Numbered from the stretch's first letter, positions 7,413-16,410 are shown. The stretch: DNA of 34,117 nucleotides from an uncultured bacterium (GCA_949746255.1 CATKAP010000223.1:1-34117); one strand, 5' to 3'. Notes: generated by a model from the letters alone, not told the origin. A program made the numbers and translations.

Positions 7413-8222
7413 TTATTTATTAAGTTTTTTTTCAATCAGTGAAATTATTCCGTACATACCGCCCGCAAGAGCGCAGAGAATAAACGTTGCCGTCATTACA
7501 AGGTCGAGTTTGAAAACCTGACCGCCGTAAACAATCAGATACCCTAGACCGGCTTTCGAAACTATATATTCGCCCATTATAGAGCCGATCCACGCGAGCC
7601 CCACGGCGACTTTTAAAGTGTTCATGAGTGCGGGAAGGGAGGCGGGAATAATAAGTTTTCTCAAAGTCGTCGCCTTGCTTGCTCCCATGGATTTCATAAG
7701 CAGTAGCTTTGTTTTGTCAACCGCTATAAACCCTGCAAGCATATTCATTATACATACAATTATAGAAACGAGAACGGTCATGAAAATTATAGCGTCATAG
7801 CCCGTTCCTATCCATATGATAATCAGCGGACCCAAAGCTATTTTCGGCAAAGCGTTTAAAACCACTATGTAGGGCTCTATAACTTTACGCATCGTTTCGC
7901 TGGCCCATAATCCGACGGCAATCGCATAACCGAGCACTACGGCTATTACGAATCCGGCCATGGTTTCCATAAGAGTTATGCCTATATGATAGAACAACGT
8001 TCCCTCTTTGTAAAGGCTGGCGATAGTAGTGCATACGCGCGACGGCGAACTGGTTATAAACGGGTCGATAACTTTGCACTGTGCGCAAATTTCCCATATT
8101 CCGAGTACGGCAACCAGTATAAGTACGCGCGAAAGTATTACCGTTATTTTTTTGTTTCTTTCTTTTTTAAGATACGCGAGATGCTCCCGCGAGTAATTAT
8201 TTTTGTTGTCTTTGTTTTTCAT
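7413..8222 (-). CDS. ABC transporter permease (SsuC/TauC-like)
   Basis: This 269-residue inner-membrane subunit belongs to the nitrate/sulfonate/taurine-type importer permeases (BPD_transp_1). A basic N-terminus (to about residue 27) precedes roughly six hydrophobic helices. The cytoplasmic coupling loop is clear: MGASKATTLRKLIIPASLPALMNTLKVAVGLAWIG (about 180-215), which docks on the ATPase. The preceding ALPKIALGPLIIIWIG segment is typical of the family. It is the last gene of the operon, 34 nt after the ATPase, with AAAGG 11 nt before the ATG. Substrate is unknown. Confidence 0.93.
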   Translation of the reverse strand: MKNKDNKNNYSREHLAYLKKERNKKITVILSRVLILVAVLGIWEICAQCKVIDPFITSSPSRVCTTIASLYKEGTLFYHIGITLMETMAGFVIAVVLGYAIAVGLWASETMRKVIEPYIVVLNALPKIALGPLIIIWIGTGYDAIIFMTVLVSIIVCIMNMLAGFIAVDKTKLLLMKSMGASKATTLRKLIIPASLPALMNTLKVAVGLAWIGSIMGEYIVSKAGLGYLIVYGGQVFKLDLVMTATFILCALAGGMYGIISLIEKKLNK

Positions 8223-8256
8223 ATGTTCGGTTACCTTTGTAAAAGGAATTTTACGG

Positions 8257-8982
8257 TTATATACCTAATTCCTTTCTCAGTATTTCGAAAGTGGCGGCAA
8301 ATTCACCGCATTCTCTGCGGCTTTTGGGCGTGTTGTCTCCGAAAGTTATGTCGTGTTCGGCAACGACTTTTGCGGGACGGGCCGAAAGCACCACGACTTT
8401 ATCCGAAAGCGCTATAGCTTCCGATATATCGTGCGTTACCAAAAGCGCGGTCTTTTTTTCGCTCTTTATAATTCTCTGCACGTCGTCGCAAACTTCAAGT
8501 CTTGTCTGGTAATCCAACGCGGAAAACGGTTCGTCCAATAACAGAATTTCCGGTTCCGCCGCAAGGGTTCGGATAAGCGCCACTCTTTGCCGCATGCCGC
8601 CCGAAAGCTGAGACGGCGTTTTTTTGAGGAAATCTTTAAGCCCGTATTTTTCGGCGAGCGCAACCGCTCTTTCGCGCATTTGCGGCGTATTGCGTTTCTT
8701 AACTTCCAACGGCAGAAATATGTTTTGTTCCACCGTCCGCCAAGGGAACAGCGCGTCGCGTTGCAGCATATAGCCGAATTCCCCGTCGCCGCGCGCAATT
8801 TCACCCGAAGAGGGAGAAAGCAGTCCGGCGGCAAGCGAAAGTATTGTGGTTTTACCGCAGCCCGAAGGTCCGATTACGGATACGAACTGTCCGTTTTCCA
8901 CTTTAAAACTCATATCTTTAACCGCGGTCGTTTCGCCCGTTTTGGTATGGTAGGTGTAGGAAACGTCTTTAAATTCAAGCAT
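8257..8982 (-). CDS. ABC transporter ATP-binding protein (SsuB/TauB-like)
   Basis: This 241-residue ATPase powers the importer encoded around it. Walker A is GPSGCGKTT (about 38-46), the Q-loop lies in LQRDALFPWRT, the signature is LSGGMRQR (about 124-131), Walker B is ILLLDEPFSALD (about 145-156) and the H-loop is VTHDISEA. All catalytic elements are intact and length is normal. The ATG is 2 nt after the stop of the binding-protein gene and lacks a strong ribosome site, which points to translational coupling. LFPWRTVEQN is characteristic of the nitrate/sulfonate/taurine subgroup. Confidence 0.96.
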   Translation of the reverse strand: MLEFKDVSYTYHTKTGETTAVKDMSFKVENGQFVSVIGPSGCGKTTILSLAAGLLSPSSGEIARGDGEFGYMLQRDALFPWRTVEQNIFLPLEVKKRNTPQMRERAVALAEKYGLKDFLKKTPSQLSGGMRQRVALIRTLAAEPEILLLDEPFSALDYQTRLEVCDDVQRIIKSEKKTALLVTHDISEAIALSDKVVVLSARPAKVVAEHDITFGDNTPKSRRECGEFAATFEILRKELGI

Positions 8983-8984
8983 AA

Positions 8985-9980
8985 TTATTTTGCGTATACT
9001 TCTTTATAAATTTTGTCTGCCGTTTCGGTAAGCACTATGTCGCTGAAATTTACGCGCTTTTCAAGTTCGCCCGCAGCTTCTATTATATCCTGTAAGCGGT
9101 TAAACGCCGATTCCTTCATCGCCATGTTTTCTACCCAGGCGTTTATTGATTTATAGCTGTCGAGGGATGTTTTAACGCTGTCTTGCGTGGTGTTTGCAAA
9201 ATATTTCGTAATGTAACCGGCAACGTCCTCGCTGGTGTTGGAGTATACGTATTTTACGGCTTTGGTAACAGCGCGCAGCAATCCTTCTATTTTGTCGGCG
9301 TTTTTGTCTATATAGGTCTTTTTTGCCATGAAGCAGGTATAGGGAACTTCTCCCGCGGCTGCGCCTACGCTGCCGACTATATAGCCGTCGCCCGATTTTT
9401 GGAAATCGGAAGCAACAGGTTCGAACATTGTGCAGTAATCGCCCGTGCCGCCTTTAAAAGCTGCTGTGGTCATGTTGAAATCTATGTCCGTTCTGTATTT
9501 CGCGGTAACGCCCTTGGACTTCAACAGATAGTCGAACGTCATGAAGGGAACGCCGCCCGGTCTGCCGGCTATAATGTCTTTGCCTTCCAGCGAGCTCCAA
9601 TCGAAATTCGGTTCGGGTTTTCTGCCTACGAGAAAGCTTCCGTCTTTGTTGGTAAGCTGACCGAAAACTTTGGGCGCGTCGCCGCTTCCGCCGAGATATG
9701 TGTAAACCACCGCTTCGGGTCCGCAGAAGCCTATGTCGGCTTCGCCCGCGAGCACCGCCGCCATGGTTTTGTCGGCGCCGCCGCCGTTTACAAGCTCTAT
9801 CTCGAAGCCTTCGTCTTTAAAATAGCCCAAAGCGTCGGCAAGGTACAAAGGCGCGTAGAACACCGAGTGCGTAACTTCGTTTATTTTTATTACTTTGCCG
9901 TCGTTTTTACAGCTTGCAAGAGTGAAAGGAATAGCAAGAACCATCAACGAGGCAAGTATAGCAGTTATGATTTTTTTCAA
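8985..9980 (-). CDS. ABC transporter substrate-binding lipoprotein (SsuA/NMT1-THI5-like)
   Basis: This 331-residue lipoprotein captures substrate outside the membrane. It has a signal peptide with lipobox LASC (residues about 21-24) and then the NMT1/THI5-like fold: HSVFYAPLYLADALGYFKDEGFEIEL, AAVLAGEADIGFCGPEAVVY, then GKDIIAGRPGGVPFMTFDYLL. The family covers sulfonates, nitrate, taurine, riboflavin and thiamine-precursor pyrimidines; nothing here fixes the ligand, and no TPP riboswitch precedes it. The start is TTG at 9978-9980. AAGGAG is 15 nt upstream, a long spacing, so the adjacent ATT codon is an alternative. It is the first gene of the operon. Confidence 0.92.
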   Translation of the reverse strand: MKKIITAILASLMVLAIPFTLASCKNDGKVIKINEVTHSVFYAPLYLADALGYFKDEGFEIELVNGGGADKTMAAVLAGEADIGFCGPEAVVYTYLGGSGDAPKVFGQLTNKDGSFLVGRKPEPNFDWSSLEGKDIIAGRPGGVPFMTFDYLLKSKGVTAKYRTDIDFNMTTAAFKGGTGDYCTMFEPVASDFQKSGDGYIVGSVGAAAGEVPYTCFMAKKTYIDKNADKIEGLLRAVTKAVKYVYSNTSEDVAGYITKYFANTTQDSVKTSLDSYKSINAWVENMAMKESAFNRLQDIIEAAGELEKRVNFSDIVLTETADKIYKEVYAK

Positions 9981-10019
9981 AATAAGTACTTTAAACTCCT
10001 TAAAAATTTAATAATACAT

Positions 10020-10048
10020 ATTATGCTTGCAGCGTTACCGTTTGACAA
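10020..10048 (-). promoter_or_regulatory. Promoter of the ABC importer operon
   Basis: The minus strand carries TTGTCA (10048-10043), a 17-bp spacer and CATAAT (10025-10020). The leader of roughly 30 nt is too short to hold a riboswitch aptamer. Confidence 0.65.
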
Positions 10049-10247
10049 CGCATAGCGAAAAGTAACCGGCAAGAACTCTTTACAACGTTTTTTTTGCCGT
10101 ATACTTAAGTTGAAGCGTAACAATATAAGTTCGTTCGACTGACATTCGAATACTTTAAACCTTTATAAATTTGTTGACGTTTAAAATTTAAAATTTTTTT
10201 CCGTTTATTAATTATCGTAAATTTTATTTATGTCGGCTTGTTAAGAG

Positions 10248-10276
10248 TTGCTTTCTTCCGATTATTGATTTATAAT
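10248..10276 (+). promoter_or_regulatory. Promoter of valS
   Basis: A perfect TATAAT (10271-10276) lies 17 bp after a weak -35, TTGCTT (10248-10253). The transcript would start near 10283, leaving a leader of only about 23 nt. Confidence 0.6.
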
Positions 10277-10305
10277 AAAGAAGTATATATAAAGCGGAGA
10301 TTTTT

Positions 10306-12921
10306 ATGGAAAAAACTTACAATCCTTCTAAATTCGAGGACAAACTCTATAAGGAGTGGGAAGAAAAGGGCTGTTTTAAAGCCGAGCGCGACGACAACAA
10401 AGTTCCCTTTACCGTAATGATGCCGCCTCCCAATATAACGGGGCAGCTTCATATGGGGCACGCTATGGACGAAACCATGCAGGACGCCGTAGTTCGTTTC
10501 AAACGAATGCAGGGTTATTGCGCGTTGTGGCTTCCCGGAACCGACCATGCTTCCATAGCAACCGAAGTTAAGGTTGTGGAACAGATTGAGTCCGAGGGCG
10601 AAAGTAAGGAAAGTTTGGGCAGGGAAGGCTTTTTAAAACGCGTTTGGCAGTGGAAAGACAAATATAACGCAAGAATCGTGCAACAGCTCAAAAAATTGGG
10701 TTCTTCCTGCGATTGGTCGCGCCTCACGTTTACAATGGATGAAAAGTGTTCGCGCGCCGTAAACGAAGTGTTTGTAAATTTATACAATAAAAAACTCATT
10801 TACAGAGGCAGCCGTATAATCAATTGGTGCCCTCGCTGTAAAACCGCGCTTTCAGACGCGGAAGTGGAGTACGCTGAAGAGGACGGATTTTTTTGGCATA
10901 TAAAATATTTTACCGAGGACGGGCAAACGGCTTTGGAAGTAGCCACTACCCGCCCCGAAACCATGTTCGGCGATACTGCTGTGGCGGTTAACCCCAAGGA
11001 CGTAAGATATAAACATTTGATAGGTAAAAACGTAATTCTTCCCGTGTTGAATAAACCTATTCCCGTAGTGGGCGACGAGCACGCGGATATGGAATTCGGA
11101 ACGGGCGTAGTTAAAATCACCCCCGCGCACGACCCCAACGACTTCGAGGTGGGGCTTCGTCATAAACTTACCGTTGTGCGGGTTATGAACGATGACGGCA
11201 CCATGAACGAGCTTGCGGGAAAATACGCGGGTATGAACCGCTATGATTGCCGCAAGGCTCTCGTGGAGGAGCTGAAGGCTTTGGGCAACCTTGTAAGCGT
11301 CGAGCCTCATAAACATAACGTAGGTCATTGTTATCGCTGTCATGATACCGTCGAACCTATAGTTTCCCGCCAATGGTTTGTTAAAATGAAAGGACTTGCT
11401 CGCCCCGCAATTAACGCGGTAATGGATAAAAAAGTTACTTTCGTGCCCGAACGTTTTGCAAAAATTTATTACAATTGGATGGAAAACGTAAAGGATTGGT
11501 GTATATCCCGTCAGCTTTGGTGGGGGCACCGCATACCCGTATGGTATTGCGAGGACTGCGGCAAAGAGATGTGCTCGAAAACCGAAGTTAAAGTTTGTTC
11601 GCAATGCGGAAGCGAAAATTTGCGTCAGGACGAGGACGTTTTGGATACTTGGTTCTCTTCGGCGTTGTGGCCTTTTTCCACGCTCGGCTTTCCCGACGAT
11701 ACTTCGGATCTGGAATATTTTTATCCCGGCGACGTGCTCGTCACGGGTTACGATATCATTTTCTTCTGGGTTGCCAGAATGATTTTCTCGGGATTGGAAC
11801 ATATGCGTAAAGTTCCGTTCCGCGACGTGCTTATTCACGGATTGGTACGCGACGAAAAGGGAAGAAAGATGTCAAAGTCCCTGGGTAACGGCGTAGATCC
11901 TCTTGAAGTAATAGAAAAATACGGCGCGGATAGTTTAAGATTTTCTCTTTTGCAGGGCGTGGCTCCCGGCAACGACACGCGTTATTCCGACGCGAAGGTA
12001 GAGGCGTGCCGCAACTTTATGAATAAAATTTGGAATTCGGGCAGATTCGTTGTTATGAGTTGCGAAGGCAGAAAAATAAGACCTATTACCGAATTCAGAC
12101 TTTCTCCCGCTGATAAATGGATAGTTTCCCGTTTGCAGTCCTCCGTCCGCGACGTTACGCTCGCCATGAACAAGTTTGAAATGGGTATAGCATGCCAATT
12201 GATGTACGATTTTATGTGGTCGGATTTCTGCGATTGGTATATAGAACTTGTTAAACCGGTATTAAAAGGCGAGGACGCCAACGCGGCGGATAGAGCGGCT
12301 TCCGTGCTTGTTTTCGTTTTGGAAAATTCGTTAAAGCTTCTGCATCCGTTTATACCGTTTATTACGGATGAAATTTACCGCAATATTCCTAATACGGAAG
12401 GCACAATAATGACCAAAGAATTCCCGCGCTATAATTCGCGTCTTGCTTATAAAAAAGACGCGGAAGCGTTTGCTGGGGTAATGGATATAATAAAAGCGGT
12501 CAGAGCGGCCAAAACCGAGCTTAACTGCCCTCCTTCGCGTAAAGTAAGTTTGTATATTTTAACGGAAAACAAAAGGCTTGTTTCCGCCAATTCGGACAGT
12601 ATTTTAAAACTTGCCGGCGCAAAGGAAATAATTTTTATTTCCGCGCCCGAAGAAGCGGGGGAAAAGACTGTTGCAAAAGTCCTTTCCGTAGGGACCGTGT
12701 TTATTCCCATGGGCGAACTTGTAGACGTTGAGAAGGAAAAAGCGCGCTTGGAAAGCGAGCTTGAAAAAGTTATGGACGAAATCCGCCGTGCCGACGGAAA
12801 ATTGAATAATCAGGGCTTTGTTTCAAAAGCTCCGAAAAAGTTGGTTGACGAGGAACGCGCCAAATTGAATAAATATATAGAGATGCGTGAGAAGATTTTA
12901 GAGCAAATTAAATCTTTATAA
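10306..12921 (+). CDS. valS: Valine--tRNA ligase
   Basis: This 871-residue class Ia synthetase charges tRNA-Val with valine. The HIGH-type motif is PPPNITGQLHMGHA (about 41-54) and the KMSKS motif is GRKMSKSLGN (about 519-528). The editing domain (CP1) sits between, with TTRPETMFGDTAVAVNP. A Cys cluster (CEDCGKEMCSKTEVKVCSQCGSE, about 407-430) is a zinc-ribbon insertion typical of many ValRS. The C-terminal coiled coil (about 803-871, VDVEKEKARLESELEKVMDEIRRADGKL) that contacts tRNA is present. Length is normal. GCGGAG precedes the ATG. Unlike many Bacillota valS genes, it has no T-box leader, since the gap from promoter to start is too short. Confidence 0.98.
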   Translation: MEKTYNPSKFEDKLYKEWEEKGCFKAERDDNKVPFTVMMPPPNITGQLHMGHAMDETMQDAVVRFKRMQGYCALWLPGTDHASIATEVKVVEQIESEGESKESLGREGFLKRVWQWKDKYNARIVQQLKKLGSSCDWSRLTFTMDEKCSRAVNEVFVNLYNKKLIYRGSRIINWCPRCKTALSDAEVEYAEEDGFFWHIKYFTEDGQTALEVATTRPETMFGDTAVAVNPKDVRYKHLIGKNVILPVLNKPIPVVGDEHADMEFGTGVVKITPAHDPNDFEVGLRHKLTVVRVMNDDGTMNELAGKYAGMNRYDCRKALVEELKALGNLVSVEPHKHNVGHCYRCHDTVEPIVSRQWFVKMKGLARPAINAVMDKKVTFVPERFAKIYYNWMENVKDWCISRQLWWGHRIPVWYCEDCGKEMCSKTEVKVCSQCGSENLRQDEDVLDTWFSSALWPFSTLGFPDDTSDLEYFYPGDVLVTGYDIIFFWVARMIFSGLEHMRKVPFRDVLIHGLVRDEKGRKMSKSLGNGVDPLEVIEKYGADSLRFSLLQGVAPGNDTRYSDAKVEACRNFMNKIWNSGRFVVMSCEGRKIRPITEFRLSPADKWIVSRLQSSVRDVTLAMNKFEMGIACQLMYDFMWSDFCDWYIELVKPVLKGEDANAADRAASVLVFVLENSLKLLHPFIPFITDEIYRNIPNTEGTIMTKEFPRYNSRLAYKKDAEAFAGVMDIIKAVRAAKTELNCPPSRKVSLYILTENKRLVSANSDSILKLAGAKEIIFISAPEEAGEKTVAKVLSVGTVFIPMGELVDVEKEKARLESELEKVMDEIRRADGKLNNQGFVSKAPKKLVDEERAKLNKYIEMREKILEQIKSL

Positions 12922-12991
12922 TAACAGCGCGTATATATACTTGGCAATACTTTATGTGTTTTTTAAGGATATTCAATCCAAGGAATTTTAA

Positions 12992-14311
12992 ATGGCGAGT
13001 AATAAACGAAAAGTAAAAAAAGCCGTAAATACGGCAAAAAGACATCCTAAACTTGTTATAGCGATAGCCGTTATTTTGTTGCTTGTAATAACCGTTGCCG
13101 TAGTTTTGTGGTTTGTCAAACCTGATTTATACCATAAAATTTTAGGCGTAGGCGACCATACTTTTACTGAATGGGAAGTAACGAAAGAAGCTACTTGCGG
13201 CGACGGCTTGAAAAAGAGAGAGTGTAAATTTTGCGGCGAGCCGGAAACTCAAGTTATAAAAGGAACGGGCGAACATGTCTTTGACGAAAATACGGGAACG
13301 TGCAAAGTATGCGGCGCGGGGAACACCGACGTATCCGTTCATTTTTTGGAGCTTGGCAATAAATATACGGGAGACTGTACGCTTATAAAGTGCGGAGATA
13401 CGGAAGTTCTGATAGACGCCGGTTCGCGGCAGAGCAGCGCGGCGACGATTAAAAGTTATGTTGACGAATACTGTACGGACGGAGTGCTGGAATACGTAAT
13501 CGCAACACATGCTCACCAGGACCATATCGCGGGTTTTGTGGGGAATAAAAGCGGTAATTCGCAAACGGGTATACTTTACCAGTATAAAGTCGGAACGCTT
13601 ATTCAGTTTGCGGGACACAAAACCGAATCGGATATTTATAATTCTTATTGTAAAGCTGTAGAATATGCAAAGTCGCAGGGAACTTCGGTTTATACGGCTA
13701 AACAGTGCTGGTACGAAACTGACGGCGCAAAAAAGCAATATTATCTGGACGAAGCCGAAAACGTATCTTTAAATATTCTCTATCAAAAGTATTACGACGA
13801 ACCCACTAACGATGAAAACGATTATTCTGTCTGCGCGCTTTTAACGCAGAGTACATACGGAAAAACTTATAATTATCTTTTTACCGGAGATTTGGAGGCA
13901 AAGGGCGAAAGCAGTCTTGTGGATAGCAACAAATTGCCCGAAGTGGAACTTTTCAAAGGCGGGCACCACGGAAGTTATACCGCTAGTACGGAAAAACTGT
14001 TGAGCGTTATAAAACCCAAGAACGTCGCAGTGTGCTGTTGTTGCGGAACTCCCGAATATAACGCCGCCGTCGGACACGAATTTCCCGCGCAGGAATTTAT
14101 AGACAGAGTTTCGGTATATACCGAAAATATCTATTGTACCACTCTTATCACAGACTATAAAGCGGACGGCGCGGCGGCTTATACTTCAATGAACGGAAAC
14201 ATTGTTTTTTACACGGAAAAAGGGGAACTGAAACTTCGTTGTTCCAATAATACTACGATATTGAAAGACACTGAGTGGTTTATTGCGAACAGAAAATGGA
14301 AAGGCGTTTAG
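12992..14311 (+). CDS. Membrane-anchored metallo-beta-lactamase-fold hydrolase (ComEC C-terminal-like)
   Basis: This 439-residue protein has a basic N-terminus, one membrane helix (about residues 21-45) and then a short Cys-containing module (HTFTEWEVTKEATCGDGLKKRECKFCGE ... CKVCGAG, about 56-110). That module resembles modules seen in extracellular Bacillota proteins. The MBL domain follows, with VHFLELGNKYTGDCTLIKCGDTEVLIDAG, the metal site THAHQDHIAG (HxHxDH, about 169-178), FTGDLEAKGE and GGHHGSYTAS. This arrangement matches the hydrolase domain of ComEC-like proteins, but the ComEC membrane channel is absent, so a role in DNA uptake is not supported. AAGGA precedes the ATG by 7 nt. It follows valS by 70 nt with no terminator and is probably co-transcribed. 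Substrate is unknown. Confidence 0.88.
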   Translation: MASNKRKVKKAVNTAKRHPKLVIAIAVILLLVITVAVVLWFVKPDLYHKILGVGDHTFTEWEVTKEATCGDGLKKRECKFCGEPETQVIKGTGEHVFDENTGTCKVCGAGNTDVSVHFLELGNKYTGDCTLIKCGDTEVLIDAGSRQSSAATIKSYVDEYCTDGVLEYVIATHAHQDHIAGFVGNKSGNSQTGILYQYKVGTLIQFAGHKTESDIYNSYCKAVEYAKSQGTSVYTAKQCWYETDGAKKQYYLDEAENVSLNILYQKYYDEPTNDENDYSVCALLTQSTYGKTYNYLFTGDLEAKGESSLVDSNKLPEVELFKGGHHGSYTASTEKLLSVIKPKNVAVCCCCGTPEYNAAVGHEFPAQEFIDRVSVYTENIYCTTLITDYKADGAAAYTSMNGNIVFYTEKGELKLRCSNNTTILKDTEWFIANRKWKGV

Positions 14312-14317
14312 AATTAT

Positions 14318-14358
14318 AAAACGCCGCGGCTGAAGTTTAATCAGCCGCGGCGTTTTTT
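14318..14358. terminator. Bidirectional intrinsic terminator
   Basis: AAACGCCGCGGCTGA and TCAGCCGCGGCGTTT form a perfect 15-bp stem around AGTTTAA, with a T-tract on the plus side. It separates the valS operon from the convergent YitT operon. Confidence 0.92.
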
Positions 14359-14395
14359 TGTTTTACCCGCTGATATATCGCGGGGAACGCAATAA

Positions 14396-15292
14396 TTATG
14401 TTGTTTGAAATCCTTTACCCATTATTTCGTTTGTGTTGGTTAAAATTACGAAAGCAGTGGGGTCGGCTTCGTGTATTTTTAATTTAAGCTTAAACGCTTC
14501 GGTGCGTTTGCATACTGTAATTATAATGGTTTTTTCTTCGCCCGTGTAGCCGCCGCGCGCTTTGTAAGATGTGTAGCCGCGGTGCATGCCTTCCAGAATA
14601 AAAGGCGTGATAAGTTCAGGAAAAGAAGTTATAATTGTGACGTACTTGCTTCTTCCTATACTTTCTATAACGCCGTCCACAAGGAAGGATTTTGCAAACA
14701 GTCCCAAAACTGAATACAGTCCCGTTTCAACGTCAAATATAAAAAACGAAAGGCAGGCGATAAGCAAATCGGAAATCAACAGTGCGATTCCGATGTTTAT
14801 TTTCGAGAATTTTTTTATAATAAGCGCGATAATATCCGTTCCGCCCGAAGACGCGTGACAGTTAAAAATTATCGCGCTGCCGGCGCCCGTTAAAAGCATC
14901 GCATAGCAGAATTCCATAAATTTCTGTTCGCCGTGCGTGAACGGGAGAACGCCCGTCGGCAATAACGTTTCTATAACCCACATTTCCAAAGAATACACTA
15001 TGCTGCAGTAAGCCGTTTTGAACGTGCATTCCTTTCCAAGAAAAATGAAGCCGATAATCAGTAATATTGCGTTTATAATCAGCATGATCGCCGATTGGTT
15101 CAAAAATGGTATAAGCGGTGTAATGAATTTGCTCAGAAGTATAGAAATACCGCTTACGCCGCCCGTCGCAAAGTTGTTGGGGCCCTTAAAAAGAGCCACG
15201 CCGAGAGCAAGCAAAACCATGCCCAGATTAAATACCGCCCAGTAAGTTATGTGCGACAGAATTTTTTTCTTCTTTTCCGTTCTCTCTAACAT
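14396..15292 (-). CDS. YitT family membrane protein (DUF161/DUF2179)
   Basis: This 298-residue protein has the YitT architecture: about six membrane segments in the first 200 residues, with FATGGVSGISILLSKF near residue 40 and the family motif SSGGTDIIALIIKKF near 147. A cytoplasmic DUF2179 domain follows (RGGYTGEEKTIIITVCKRTEAFKLKLKIHEADPTAFVILTNTNEIMGKGF). Molecular function is not established for the family. The gene starts 13 nt after the stop of its upstream paralogue without a strong ribosome site, which suggests coupling. Confidence 0.9.
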   Translation of the reverse strand: MLERTEKKKKILSHITYWAVFNLGMVLLALGVALFKGPNNFATGGVSGISILLSKFITPLIPFLNQSAIMLIINAILLIIGFIFLGKECTFKTAYCSIVYSLEMWVIETLLPTGVLPFTHGEQKFMEFCYAMLLTGAGSAIIFNCHASSGGTDIIALIIKKFSKINIGIALLISDLLIACLSFFIFDVETGLYSVLGLFAKSFLVDGVIESIGRSKYVTIITSFPELITPFILEGMHRGYTSYKARGGYTGEEKTIIITVCKRTEAFKLKLKIHEADPTAFVILTNTNEIMGKGFQTT

Positions 15293-15305
15293 AAATTCAC
15301 GCTTG

Positions 15306-16298
15306 TCAGTCGGTTTCTCCGAAGCCTTTTCCTAATATTTCGTTTGCGTCGGTAATTATTACAAACGCCTGAGGGTCTAAGCTTTTTACTTTTAACTTCA
15401 ATTTTAAAGCTTCGGTGCGTTTGCAAACGGTAACCATGACTTTTTTTCTTTCTCCCGTGTAGCCGCCCTCGGCGTCGTACATCGTATATCCGTGTTTTAC
15501 TACGTTGAGTATATATTCGGCTATTTTTTCGTGGTCTTTGGTAATTATAGTTATAAACTTTGTTTTGCCCATGCTTTCTATAACGCCGTCCAAAAGGAAT
15601 GATTTTGCGAAAAGACCTATGCATGAGAATAATGCCGTCGTGGTATCCTGAAAGACGAAAAAGGAGGAAACGAGCACAATCATATCAACGATTAACAGAC
15701 AAATTCCAACGTTTAAACTTGTAAATTTTTTGAGGATTAACGCCACTATATCCGTTCCGCCCGAAGTTGAACCGCTGTTGAAAATCAACGCTCCGCCCAC
15801 ACCGTAAAGTAAAATCGCGTAACACAATTCCAAAAACGGCTGGTTGGTAAGAGTTGCAGACTGTCCTCCGTTTATAAGCGATATCAGATTAAGGTAATCG
15901 AAAAGCAACATTTCTGCCGTGTAAGCAATCGTGCATATAATTGTTCTGAACATGCTTTTTCTGCCGAGCATGATAAATCCCAAAATCAATAAAAGCGCGT
16001 TTATAATACCCATTATAAGCGGTTGCGTAAGCCATTCGACATGCGGTGTAATCTGTTCGGAAAGCATAATGGAAAGACCGCCTACTCCGCCTAAAGTCAG
16101 GTTATTTGGCGCCTGGAAAAAGTAAACGCTGACAGCCATCATAAGCGCGCCTACGTTCATAACGGCATATTGTACCGCCGTTTTTTTTGCGTGTAATTTT
16201 TTTTCCGTTTTCTTGTCTGCGGGTAACTCTGTTACGGTTTTGTCGCCGTTTTCAGGCGGTAAATCTTCCTGCGGTTCAGGCGCTGTATTTTCTTCCAT
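15306..16298 (-). CDS. YitT family membrane protein, N-terminally extended paralogue
   Basis: This 330-residue paralogue of the following gene shares GGVGGLSIMLSEQ, TSGGTDIVALILKKF, KSFLLDGVIESMGKTKFITIITK and a C-terminal DUF2179 domain ending EILGKGFGETD. It differs by a soluble, acidic and proline-rich N-terminus of about 45 residues (MEENTAPEPQEDLPPENGD...). I place the start at 16298, not at the track start of 16361. GAGGAAAG lies just before this ATG, and the 16361 position falls inside the promoter -35. The two paralogues form a bicistronic operon, perhaps making a heteromeric membrane protein. Confidence 0.9.
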   Translation of the reverse strand: MEENTAPEPQEDLPPENGDKTVTELPADKKTEKKLHAKKTAVQYAVMNVGALMMAVSVYFFQAPNNLTLGGVGGLSIMLSEQITPHVEWLTQPLIMGIINALLLILGFIMLGRKSMFRTIICTIAYTAEMLLFDYLNLISLINGGQSATLTNQPFLELCYAILLYGVGGALIFNSGSTSGGTDIVALILKKFTSLNVGICLLIVDMIVLVSSFFVFQDTTTALFSCIGLFAKSFLLDGVIESMGKTKFITIITKDHEKIAEYILNVVKHGYTMYDAEGGYTGERKKVMVTVCKRTEALKLKLKVKSLDPQAFVIITDANEILGKGFGETD

Positions 16299-16332
16299 AC
16301 TTTCCTCATTTTTTATATAATTAAGCCGCTCA

Positions 16333-16361
16333 ATCATAGCATAAAGCGGCGATAAAGTCAA
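16333..16361 (-). promoter_or_regulatory. Promoter of the YitT operon
   Basis: The minus strand carries TTGACT (16361-16356), a 17-bp spacer and TATGAT (16338-16333), a near-consensus promoter. The leader is about 28 nt to the ATG at 16298, which settles the start choice for that gene. Confidence 0.85.
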
Positions 16362-16410
16362 TAGAATTTATTCTGTAATATTTTACATATTTTTTACTCC
16401 GTTTTGCGTA

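Larger units (their letters stand above)
9981..10305. other. AT-rich intergenic region between divergent operons
   Basis: This 325-bp gap holds the importer promoter on the minus strand and the valS promoter on the plus strand. I found no coding frame with a ribosome site, no terminator and no TPP-riboswitch or T-box signature. The middle (10060-10245) shows nothing recognisable beyond AT-rich runs such as GTTTAAAATTTAAAATTTTTTT. Confidence 0.65.

Noticed and set aside
9183-10055. 290-residue plus-strand ORF opposite the binding-protein gene
   Set aside because: Shadow of the lipoprotein frame on the other strand; composition is Phe/Arg/Gly-rich without motifs.
9981-10140. TPP riboswitch before the NMT1/THI5-like operon
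   Set aside because: No CTGAGA or ACCTGATCTGG-type elements, and the promoter lies only about 30 nt before the SD.
10852-11838. 328-residue minus-strand ORF inside valS
   Set aside because: It lies antisense to the intact, conserved valS frame, has no ribosome site and its sequence has no recognisable domain.
16299-16361. Upstream 21 codons of the YitT ORF in the track (MTLSPLYAMIERLNYIKNEES)
   Set aside because: The region contains the promoter -35 and -10. The ribosome site fits the ATG at 16298.
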